Shown: positions 35,836 to 45,500 of the stretch, piece after piece | Layout: the number at the start of each line of letters is the position of its first letter | Numbering within the stretch: position 1 is the first letter of the stretch | From: CAYXZL01 sp964469925 | Lineage (GTDB): Bacteria > Patescibacteriota > Gracilibacteria > Absconditabacterales > Absconditicoccaceae | Assembly: GCA_964469925.1 (NCBI GenBank) | Contig: CAYXZL010000004.1 | Span: forward strand, 1-64,000 | DNA: 64,000 nt | Direction: 5' to 3' | The notes under the pieces: generated by a model | Database searches by the model: none | Told to the model about the DNA's origin: nothing | Seen by the model: only the letters and a program-made list of their open reading frames with translations | Position numbers and translations under genes: made by a program

Positions 35836-37359
35836 TTAGTTTGGCTCTGTCAATGCCAGTATTTTATTTTTCGTATGAAAACGCTCCTGCACATCTGTGG
35901 TCAAACGCAATGCTTGAATATAATACTTCACCGCTTTTGCCTTTTCTCCCTGCTGTAGATAATAATCTCATAACGCCTCAAATATGAAGCCTTGTGGGTA
36001 TTTTTTCGCTAATACTAATAATTTTTTGACTGCATCTGCCGGATTCCCCTCATACAAGAGTTTACCCACATAGCCCAGATCGCAAACTGATGTGTGTGCT
36101 GTGCCAATCGACTCATAACAGTGTTGTAGTACTTTGGTTGCTAAATCCGGATTTGACTCTATCAGGCTATAGCTTTGTCCATAACGCATGGGCTCAAAAT
36201 AGGCCATCAAAAAATAGCTATAATAATCGCTTGGCTCCATTTTTTCCCCCAATAGATTTTCCATGTTAGCGACAGCACTTTTCTCATCGCCAAGTGCATG
36301 ATAGCTCAGCATCAAATATCTATACATATCGGACCTCAGATAGGACTCATCGACACCGACAAAATACAAAATTGCTTCTTGGTATTTTCACTCTCGGTAG
36401 GCTATGACTCCTAGCAAAAACTGGTACATAGACCTCTGTTCTGTATCACGTGCTAGAAGATCGCGAGTGTAGCTTGCTGACTTTTTTCGTTCCTTACGCA
36501 AAAAATGACTATAGGCGAGTATTTGGTAGGGCAAAATGTAATTATCATCCTCATAGAGAACATCCAGTGCGACTTTCTGTGCGATACTTACGTATCTGTA
36601 CTGTAACAATGTTAGTGCATGCAAAGCTTTTGTATAGTAGGAGGGTGCATATTTTTGCGACTTGACGTACTGCATATCTTGTGCCATAGCTTGCAGCAAT
36701 CATTTCTTTTGTGGATCAGTAACACCATTGAACTCTTTATACATATCGTCGACGTTCCCATTTCGGAAATCGATAAGACCATTGTATAATGCTTGTGTGC
36801 TGGCACTTATTTTATTTGCTCCTGCCAGAGCAGCTACTATCTTCTGTAATCAGGCAATACTGCTAGGCTGCTTGATATCGAGATTACTACTATTGGCATA
36901 GATGAATAGATAATCATCCCAAGACACTAAATGTGGTATCAGCTGTTTATTCTGCTCTAGATATGCATATGCTTCATCAAATTGGAAGTCATTGCTATAC
37001 TCTTTGATCATGAGGGTCAAAATCTCATCATTGTTTTTTGCTTCATATACAGCCTTTAGCACATCTATATCATAGTTTCCATTTTCTACAATCTGGATAA
37101 CTTTGTCTGTATTTTCCTGACTCAACTCCTCAACCAGTTTATCCACTACGGTATCATCTGATTGTGTGTCTGATGAGGCATATTGTGGTGATGCTCATGC
37201 AATAGTGTGTGACGAAAGCGGGTCAGCAAAAGAGTGTTCTTCGACTGCATAGATTTTTTCGTTTTCACTTGTGTTTTTGTGCAAAAACACGAATTGGACC
37301 CACAAAATCATAACGATAAGGGCAATACTATTGATGATTGTGTAAGTTCTTTTATCCAT
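35836..37359 (-). CDS. Membrane-anchored TPR protein
   Basis: 507 aa. A single N-terminal helix (IINSIALIVIMILWVQFVFL, residues ~8-27) anchors a soluble helical-repeat domain. TPR-like pairs are visible through residues 150-500, for example ALTLLQYRYVSIAQKVALDV, YQFLLGVIAYREGKYQEAIL, YRYLMLSYHALGDEKSAVAN and GDYYLQQGEKAKAVKYYIQA. Likely a scaffold facing outside the membrane. It starts six bases after the folD stop and precedes secD by 90 bases, so a role linked to secretion is possible but unproven. Confidence 0.8.
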
Positions 37360-37365
37360 TGCATC

Positions 37366-38253
37366 CTAATGACCCAAATAGTAGTCTATTTTTTTTCTGT
37401 TTTCGTAGAGGTAGAGCGTATTGTCATATAATTGTGCGACTGTTACTGGTCAGACTCATCATGGTACTGGCGTAATTGCCTGTACTGTATGGACAACATC
37501 ATCAAAATCAACATCTCCCACTGCTTTTCCGTCCTTATGACCATAACCCACATCTACTATTACTTGTGAGCCATCGTTACGAAGAAAGCTTTTGTTGATG
37601 AGATGCACTTTCCCCGTGCAAGAGATCACATAATCAGCTGCTTGACAAAGCTTTTTTACATATACTTGGTCACTGTATTGATTGCAGGATAGCACTGTAG
37701 CTCAACGCTTCATAAGTTCAATCGCAAGGGGCTTGCCTGTCAGATTACTCTGACCCAGTACAGCTACCACTTTAGTTTGCCACTGGCTATGGTCATAAAA
37801 TTCTAACAATGCTACTACTGCAGCTGGGGTCGCTGGCAAAAAATCAATTATTCCCTGAGCTGAGAGCCCATTTACCAGCCCCCCTAGTCAATCTACATCT
37901 TTGGTGGGATGTATGCGAGTACATAGTCTTGCTGATTCAGCAGCTAGTGCCTCTGGCAGTGGCAACTGCAACAACATACCGATACAGGTCGCATCTGCAT
38001 TGAGTTGATCAATGAGCGTTATGATATCTTCGGCGGTACGCATCTGACCAGACTGCCCGTAGACACGCACGTGCAAACCGACCCTTTGAGCATATTCGTG
38101 TTTTTTTCTCACATATACCTGCGAACTCGCATTATCACCAATTCGAATGATCGCAAGATAATGCTGTGATCACAGTCAGATTGCTTCTATTTTCTTTTTT
38201 TGTCTTTGCATCATGGTTTCTATGAGCGGTTTCCCCGCCAGTATTTTTGCCAT
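37366..38253 (-). CDS. folD: Bifunctional methylenetetrahydrofolate dehydrogenase/cyclohydrolase
   Basis: Interconverts 5,10-methylene-, methenyl- and 10-formyl-tetrahydrofolate. 295 aa. The signatures IRIGDNASSQVYVRKKHEYA (catalytic Lys), LLQLPLPEAL, HPTKDVDGL, AVLGQSNLTGKPLAIELM and the C-terminal PVPGGVGPVTVAQLYDN are all in order; the glycines of PGGVG include two UGA. Start ATG 38253. It follows thyA by 40 bases, placing it in the one-carbon/dTMP operon with thyA and folA. Confidence 0.95.
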
Positions 38254-38293
38254 TCTTTGTGTGAGATAAAATAGAATCTCCTGTCCGGGTTGA

Positions 38294-39223
38294 TTACAGT
38301 GTAACGGTCGCTTTGATCGCTGGATGGTGATTGTAGTTAAGGATTGTAATGTCTTCGTATACAAAATCATCTATTGACGAAACACTAGGATTCAGCTGGA
38401 GTGTTGGGAAGGGCTTCGGTTCGCGATCCAACTGTTCCTGTACTTGTTCATAGTGATTGTTGTAGATGTGAGCATCTGCTATCGTATGCACGAAATCACC
38501 AGCTTGGAGCTGGCAGACTTGTGCTACCATATGAGTCAGGAGAGCATAGGATGCGATATTGAATGGCACACCAAGAAACATGTCCGCACTACGTTGGTAG
38601 AGATGGCAGCTGAGCTTACCGTTCGCTACATAAAACTGGTATAGCGTGTGACAGGGTGGTAATGCCATTTCTTCAATATACTCTGCATTTCGTGCACTTA
38701 CGATGATTCTGCGGGAGTAGGGGTTGTGTTTAATTTTTTTGATAGCGTTTGCTAGTTGGTCTATATGTCACCCCGTCTTGGTCGGTCGACGCCTTCGTTG
38801 TTGCCCATAGACTGGTCACAATTCACCGTATTTGATGGCAAATTGATGGTTCGACGCTATTTTTTCTGCAAACTGGTCAATGGTTTCTCCTTGATAGTCT
38901 GTGCTTTTTTGGTAACGAACGAATGGTCGCTCATTTCGTATACGTACTTTGTTTTGACACAGGTACTCGATATTCGTTGATCAGGATATGAGTCGGAGCA
39001 GCTCATGAATAATGGCTGAATAGAACATTTTTTTTGTTGTTAACAAAGGGAATCCCTGCGATAGGTCAAATCTCATTTGAGCACCAAAAACGCCCCTTGT
39101 ACCTATGGTTGTGACTCACTCTTGGTAGGCCGCATCTTGTTTATCCGTGCCGTTTTCTCTTTCAACGCCCTCTTGTGCTACCCTACGCAATACATTGAGA
39201 TACTCGTACTCTGGATGCTGCAT
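38294..39223 (-). CDS. thyA: Thymidylate synthase
   Basis: Methylates dUMP to dTMP with methylene-THF. 309 aa. Motifs: FPLLTTKKMFYSAIIHELL, GSTNIEYL, ELGPVYGQ, SRRIIVSA, MALPPCHTLYQFYVANGKLS (catalytic Cys in PPCH), LYQRSADMFLGVPFNIASYA and DAHIYNNH. Six positions where ThyA has conserved Trp (ELLW, IWxEW, QWRxW, SAWN) are all CGA, at 38993, 38936, 38927, 38795, 38786 and 38690 (low coordinate). Neighbouring true arginines are CGT or AGG. The gene contains no in-frame TGG. Four UGA glycines include those of LISGSTN and ELGPVYG. Confidence 0.96.
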
Positions 39224-39249
39224 GTGTTATGTTCGGCTAAAAACTGCCT

Positions 39250-39723
39250 TTACTCGTTCTTTGCATAGCTAATAAAGTCATATTCATCGTGCTTTTCTCT
39301 TCTGATTTCATGAAAGTTTTTTTCAAACGGCGGAAAGTGCGTGTCGCCCTCATAGTCTTTTTTGATCAGGGTGAGTTCGATGTAATCACAATAGGGTAAG
39401 AGCTCTTGGTATATCTGAGCACCTCCAATGATATAAGTCTTTACTCACTCCGCCCCTCCTCTTAGCTTCTGTAACAGTGTCTCGGTCTCGTGCACTACTT
39501 CAACACCGCTGGCTACCCGACTTGTATTGTGTGTGAGCACTATATTGTGTCTGTTGGGCAATGGTTTAGCGATAGACTCAAAGGTTTTTCTTCCCATCAC
39601 AACGGTATGTGATGTCGTGAGCTTTTTAAACCTTTGTAGATCAGCTGGATAGCTCCAGGGCAAAGTATTGTTGTTACCGATCACCCTATTAGTAGACATT
39701 GCTGCAATTGCGATCATGGTCAT
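39250..39723 (-). CDS. folA: Dihydrofolate reductase
   Basis: Regenerates tetrahydrofolate from the dihydrofolate made by ThyA. 157 aa. MTMIAIAAMSTNRVIGNNNT, LPWSYPADLQRFKKLT, VVMGRKTFESI, PLPNRHNIVLT and TYIIGGAQIYQELLPYCD are the family motifs. Start ATG 39723 or the second ATG 39717. It heads a tightly spaced minus-strand run folA-thyA-folD and diverges from dnaK, sharing a ~210-base upstream region with it. Confidence 0.95.
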
Positions 39724-39834
39724 AGTAGCCTATCTTTTTATCAAAATTACTCGATTCTTTGTAGTTATTTATTCTCGAGAATCTATCCATTTTGAGCAAT
39801 TGTAGCACCTGGACAAAAAAAGTGCTTCTTTTTC

Positions 39835-39863
39835 TTGCAATTACAAAAATATTTCTGTATTAT
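39835..39863 (+). promoter_or_regulatory. Sigma70-type promoter of dnaK
   Basis: A -35 box TTGCAA (39835-39840) and a -10 box TATTAT (39858-39863) are separated by exactly 17 bases. The dnaK start codon lies about 70 bases downstream, and the -10 box abuts the CIRCE-like repeat. Position and spacing make it the likely dnaK promoter. Confidence 0.65.
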
Positions 39864-39888
39864 AGCACTCGCAAATATCTGGTGCTAT
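39862..39888 (+). promoter_or_regulatory. CIRCE-like HrcA operator upstream of dnaK
   Basis: ATAGCACTC (39862-39870), nine spacer bases, then TGGTGCTAT (39880-39888). The ATAGCAC/GTGCTAT arms are a perfect 7-base inverted repeat. The left arm differs from the CIRCE half-site TTAGCACTC at one base, and the N9 spacing is that of CIRCE. The right arm is more degenerate. It overlaps the -10 box of the dnaK promoter, where HrcA would block transcription. No hrcA lies in the window. Confidence 0.65.
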
Positions 39889-39934
39889 CTTCTGATAGCT
39901 CGTATTTTATTCACATTTAACACTTAGAAATACT

Positions 39935-41821
39935 ATGGCAAAAATTATTTGAATCGATTTGGGTACCACCAACTCATGTGTTGCCTATATGCTCGGAGAC
40001 AAGTCTGAGGTTATTGCTAATAAAGAATGAAAAAGAACGACTCCTTCGATTGTCTACATCAAGTGAGACGAATTGCTCGTTGGTGATATGGCAAAGAGGA
40101 AAGCTATCCTTGAGCCCAAAAACGTCATCTATGAAGTCAAAAGGTTTATTGGTAAAAAGTATAAAGAAGTAGCTAAAGAGGCAAAAAATATGCCCTATGA
40201 TACCAAAGAAGGCAAAGACTGAGGTGTTGTGATCGTTGTTGATGGCAAAGAATACAAACCCGAACAAATCTCCGCCTTTATCCTCCAAAAAATCAAGAAG
40301 GATGCTGAGGACTACTTGGGCAGCGACATAACACAGGCAGTCATCACTGTCCCAGCCTATTTCAATGATAGCCAAAGAAATGCTACGAAGGCAGCTGGAG
40401 AGATTGCTGGATTGAAAGTAGAGAGAATTATCAATGAGCCGACTGCTGCTTCTCTCGCCTATGGAGAAGGCAAAAACAAGGATGAAAAAATTGTTGTCTA
40501 TGATCTGTGAGGTGGTACTTTCGATGTTACTGTCTTGGAAATCGGCTCAGAATGAACCTTTCAAGTCCTATCAACAGCTGGAGATACGATGCTCTGAGGT
40601 GCTGACTTCGATGAAAGAGTAATTCAATGGATTGTGGATGAATTCAAGAAGAAGGAGGGCATTGACTTGAGAGACAATGCTATGGCAATGCAAAGAGTCA
40701 AAGATGAAGCAGAAAATGCAAAGAAACAATTAAGTCAGACCGAAAGGGTTGATATCACTATTCCCTTCATCACCACTGGTCCTGATGGACAACCAAGAAA
40801 CCTCGACATGGCCTTGAGTAGGTCACAGTTTGAACAGATGTGTAAGGACCTGATGGATAGATGTAAAAAGCCTGTTGAACAAGCCCTCAAAGACTCTAAA
40901 TTGAGCAAAAACGATATCAATGAAGTCATCTTGGTCGGATGATCTACCAGAATGCCTTGGGTCAAAACTATGGTCAGAGATATCTTTGGTAAAGAAGCAA
41001 AATCCACGGTCAATCCTGACGAATCTGTGGCACAAGGTGCTGCTATCCAATGATGAATCATCCAAGGAGATGTTAAAGACATCCTTTTATTGGACGTGAC
41101 TCCTCTCTCGTTAGCTGTAGAAGTCGAGTGATGACTTGCTCATGTCATGATAGCGAGAAACACGACCATCCCTGCCAAGAAATCAAATATCTATACGACT
41201 GCTCAAGATGGGCAAAGTGCCGTCACGATCCATGTCGTCCAAGGTGAAAGAACAATGGCAAGAGATAACAAATCACTGTGACAATTTAATCTCGAATGAA
41301 TACCCGCTCATATGAGGAGAGGTCAGCCACAGATTGAAGTTACCTTTGATATCGATGCGAATGGTATCTTGCACGTCCATGCACAAGAAAAATCTACTGG
41401 CAAGGAGCAAAAAGTTACTATCCAAGGTGCGACCAACTTGAGTGACGATGAGATCGAAGCAGCCAAAGCTGATGCTCAAAAGTTTGCTGAGGAAGACAAA
41501 AAGAAAAGAGAGATGATTGAAAGCAAAAATAGACTTGATGCAGTGATCTATCAGCTGGAAAATATGAAAAAAGACAATGCTGACAAAATCCCTGAGGATG
41601 AAAAGAAAAAAATCGATGAAATGATTGATGAGGCAAATAAGCTTAAATCTGACGAAGGAGCTACAAAAGAACAAATCGATGCAGAGATAGAAAAGTATGG
41701 AAAGGAAATCGAAACACTCATGAGTAAGTATAATGCTGCAGACACAACACAAAAGGCAGACCCTGATGACATCATCGAGGGAGATGCAGAGGTTGTCGAT
41801 GCGGATAAGGACAATAGGTAA
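39935..41821 (+). CDS. dnaK: Molecular chaperone DnaK (Hsp70)
   Basis: ATP-dependent protein-folding chaperone. 628 aa. The ATPase domain has MAKIIGIDLGTTNSCVA (the Gly after II is UGA), VITVPAYFNDSQRNATKAAG, IINEPTAASLAYGEG, VVYDLGGGTFDVTVLEIG and EVILVGGSTRMPWV. The substrate domain has LLDVTPLSLAVEVEGG and GIPAHMRRGQPQIEVTFDID. The C-terminus ends DAEVVDADKDNR, close to the usual EEVKDx tail. It is monocistronic, with its own promoter, a CIRCE-like operator and a terminator; grpE and dnaJ are not adjacent. Confidence 0.97.
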
Positions 41822-41850
41822 AAGCGTTGACACGACACTTTACTATAACA

Positions 41851-41883
41851 AAAAACACTGCCTCAAGGGGTGGTGTTTTTTTG
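41851..41883. terminator. Hairpin terminator between dnaK and the convergent gene
   Basis: aaaaacactgcctc / ggggtggtgttttt pair around a short AA loop with G-T pairs. The A-run on one side and T-run on the other make it usable in both directions. It sits 30 bases after dnaK and abuts the UAA of the minus-strand 212-aa gene at 41885. Confidence 0.75.
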
Positions 41884-41884
41884 T

Positions 41885-42523
41885 TTATGCACGTGAAAAA
41901 GCCTCAACAACGCTTTTGTGCATGGCTCGATTAAGTAACACTCGTTTATTGTCTCATCTCAGTCACAGGTCTTGGGATCACATTCTTGTTGTCCGTCTTA
42001 CTCATTCACCAGTAGTCCCTATCTTTTCCGCACAGTAGTTGGTCCGTCCTTCTTGTAGACTCTTCGATAATATTGTATACTCCTTTTCTTTCTCTTTCGG
42101 TAATGTTCCAAAGAGATTATTTTTGTAATGTTGAACAACTCCTTGATGAGGCAATATGGCTATTGTGCGGCCAGTCTCTTTGTCCACTGCTATCCTCGTT
42201 GGGCTGATTCATTCTATTGGAATCTCCTCCTCCTTACACCACGTAACGAAATCTCCTATTATCTCATAATATCTCCTTACCTCCTCCACTGACATATTCT
42301 TATAGATTCTTACAAACTCTTTAGCCTTTTTATTATCAATGACCCGGCCATCAGGCACGTCTATGACTGCATCGTAACCTCTTTGTTGCATGATGGCGGG
42401 AATGTTTCCGCTGGGAATACTTGACAGAACATCTCCCAACTCCTGTTCTGCGTTGGCACAATATTGCGTGAACGTATAGCGTTCTGGTCATGCACCTCCT
42501 GGAATAACACGTACTGTTATCAT
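41885..42523 (-). CDS. Hypothetical protein next to giant TPR protein
   Basis: 212 aa, no family recognised. It begins MITVRVIPGGAGPERYTFTQ, mixed alpha/beta and soluble, with a helical central part (KKAKEFVRIYKNMSVEEVRR) and a strand-turn segment AVDKETGRTIAILPHQGVVQ. It has UGA glycines at residue 12, near 105 and in the tail. It starts 37 bases after the giant TPR gene and is probably its operon partner. Confidence 0.65.
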
Positions 42524-42560
42524 CTGCAATTACTACTTTCTTCTTAAAATGCGTTTTTTC

Positions 42561-45500
42561 TTATTTTGGTGCCCTATACTCTCTTTCATTTTCTTTACAT
42601 ACATAGAGAAGAGAAAACGACTTGGGATACACTTGTCCCTCATAGGTATCGTAGATAGTGGGTGCTATGTGATCGTAGATCTCTGGGATACTCTCAACAT
42701 TGGGGCAGCCATTTGATTGTCTTACATCCGCCATATTTCTGCCAGCAACGACCTTGTGCATGGAGAGACAAGAACCTATGGTGACGCTAGTACCATTTTT
42801 TGTTAAGGAAAAATTGTATTGATCTTCCATCGGTTGCATAGGGATATGATGCCCTGCATAATCATGCGTCAGATTTGGTCATTTGTGTAGTGCGTATAAG
42901 CCTCATGGTGTCCTTTTATTGACCGCCATGTCAGTAATGTCTTGGTCTCATCCATTCCTGCCTGTTATGACTCTTTGCATTGCGACGAGATTATGATGCT
43001 CGTCAAACAAACATAATACTCAACGTTTTTTGGAGATGATCATATAGCTATGCTCTGCATTTACTCCATAACCTTTCCATTGTGGAGGTGGATATTTCCC
43101 TTGCAAAAACTTGAGATAGGCCGTTTTGATGTCGGCTGGTACCCTAGCATCTTGTAATACCTCATTTTTTGCGATGTCAACATTTCATTCGCGGTACATA
43201 CGTCTTGGATTGGACATCAATGATATCACTTTTTGTGATACCTTATTTTGATTGTTGGTCAGTTCATTGGCAGTATAGAGACCATCACGCTCTGGTGAAG
43301 CGCCAAATAGTGTCACCATTGTTTCATCTATGGGTAGTGCAATGCGTCATGCCTTGGATGGATCATTCTCTACTTGGTAATAGAATCATCTGATCGTCTC
43401 CTGTCTCAATCTTTTGTCTTGGATAGCATTTATTGCTCTCACAAAACGATCCCACGTCATACCCTTTTCTAGTTGCGCATCATCGGCAACTTGTTTCAAA
43501 AACCACTCTTCTATACGTGCGTTTGCTATTTGTCTCTCTTTGGATTGCTGCCGTAGCGATTTCATCGCTTCAGCCTTAGCTGTCAGGCTGGCGATATTAC
43601 TTGTGAGTATAGGCTGGTTGAGTGCTATCTCCTGATTTCTTCTTTCTAGTCTTAGATTTTCTTTTTTCTTCGACGCTATCTGCTGTTGAGCTGTTTCCAC
43701 TGTTCTCTGTAGTGATGTTTGCTCCTGTTCTAGGCTTGCCAACTGTGCTCTGGCTTCTGCAATTTTCCCTTTTATCAAAAAGCTTCGTGTCTTGGACTCC
43801 AGTCTCTGTACTTCATCTTTTTGTTGTGTAATGAGCGGTCACAATGCTGTCAACCTCCTTTGTTGGTCTGGTAGCGTCCTTTCAATACCTTGTATTTGAT
43901 TTGTGTTTTGATTGATCTGTTCTGTATTGCGTTGAGCTTCTTGCTTCTCTTGTGTCTGTTTTTGTTTTGCTGCTGTCAGTGCTTGTTCTATTGTCGTCTG
44001 GTCAGCTACTAATGCCTCACGATTGAATGATTTTCCTAATTCAAAACCTGCATAAGGCTTCATATCTACTGCCATCTCTGTTGCTACGACAGGAGGGAGT
44101 CTCTCTTCAATTTCCTTAGTAGATCATACACCCGTTTCTGGGAGGATAGGTGGTCACAATCATCAGGTTATTATTGGTTCTGGACTTGATCCAGGCTTAC
44201 TTTTTTGGGCTTCCTCTATTGCTTGTCTGCACTGTGCTATGTAGGCATCAAGTTGAGTATTTCTTGTGTTTGTTGGATCTACTTTTTGTGCTTGTTCGTA
44301 GCTTACGATAGCTTGCTCATACTGCGCAGATGCCTGTAATCTTTGTCACTCTTGGACGGCATGATCATAGTTTTCTTGTTTTTTCTTCGTCTCTTGTTGC
44401 TCTTGTCGTTTTTTTTCTGCCTCTGCTTTCCCTTGTAGGGCTGTGAGGTCGTTTGGTTTGAGGTTCAATGCTGCCTGGTAGGCAGCTATCGCTCATGTGT
44501 AGTCTTGTGCTGTCAGCTTTTCTTGGGCATTTTGCATATGTTTGTCGAACTGCTGCTTTTTTACTGCCTCGTCTTGTGCCTGAAGTGCTTCTTGGCATGC
44601 ACTTACTTTTGCTTGTACTGCTATATTATCAGCATTACCTGGATCGAGATCGATTGCTGCTTGAAACTTCTTGATTGCGTCTTGGTACTCTTTCTTTCAC
44701 TGTAACTCGTCTCATTCACTGACCAGTCCTGTGTATTGTGCTTGTGTTTTTGCCTTTTCTTGTTCTTGGATTCATTGATCACATTCTTGTATCTTCGTAA
44801 CCAATTCTGCATCTCTCGCATTACTCGGATCCAGTTTCCTGGCCTTTTCAAACTCTGCCTTTGCAGCTGTGAACTCTGATAGTGCCTGCAAACGATCTCC
44901 TTCAGTGACTATTGCTGTATAGTCTGCTTTCTTCGCATTCTCTATCTGCGATTGTGCGTAATCTAGCTTTTGCTGGATAAGGGCATGATCGCCACTTGGT
45001 CGTGCTTTCTTAGCTGCTGTATATGCGTCGACTGCGTCTTGTCGTCTGCTTTGACGAACCGCTAGGTCTCCCTCTATCTCGTGGACTCTTCATTGAACTC
45101 TGGTCGGGTCTGTGGGGTTATGTTTTAGTGCTTCCTTATACTCTCCCTGTGCCTGTTCCAAGATACCTAGACTGTAGTTTCCATCTGCTTGACTGACTAG
45201 TGACTGAGTACAGCCGACAATCTCTCTCTCACATTCGGCTGTTTTGGATCAGTCGATAGCTTTGGCTGCTTGATATGCTTGGATTGCTTGTACTCGTTGC
45301 TTTTGATCACGGAAGCCGTCTGCTTCTGATTTTTTTGCTGTGTACTGTATTTCGGCTGGTACTTCTATTGTAACCTTTACTCATCCTGCTGTTTCTGTTC
45401 CTCACTGATCGCGTGCATGCTGCAGTCTTGCTCTGACAGTTGCGTCATCCTTTATCTTCAGCGCAGCGACATAGTTGTCCACTGCGGCATTTCGATCTGA

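Noticed and set aside
39804..39826. Second CIRCE-like pair agcac ... gtgct upstream of the dnaK -35 box
   Set aside because: Arms are only five bases and the spacing is 13, not 9; likely chance.
39935..41821. UGA read as Trp (Mycoplasma-type code)
   Set aside because: UGA falls on invariant Gly positions in DnaK and others, and TGG and CGA cover Trp positions.
41273..41833. Long minus-strand ORFs opposite dnaK
   Set aside because: Shadows of the strongly biased dnaK coding sequence; low-complexity Phe/Ser/Leu translation.
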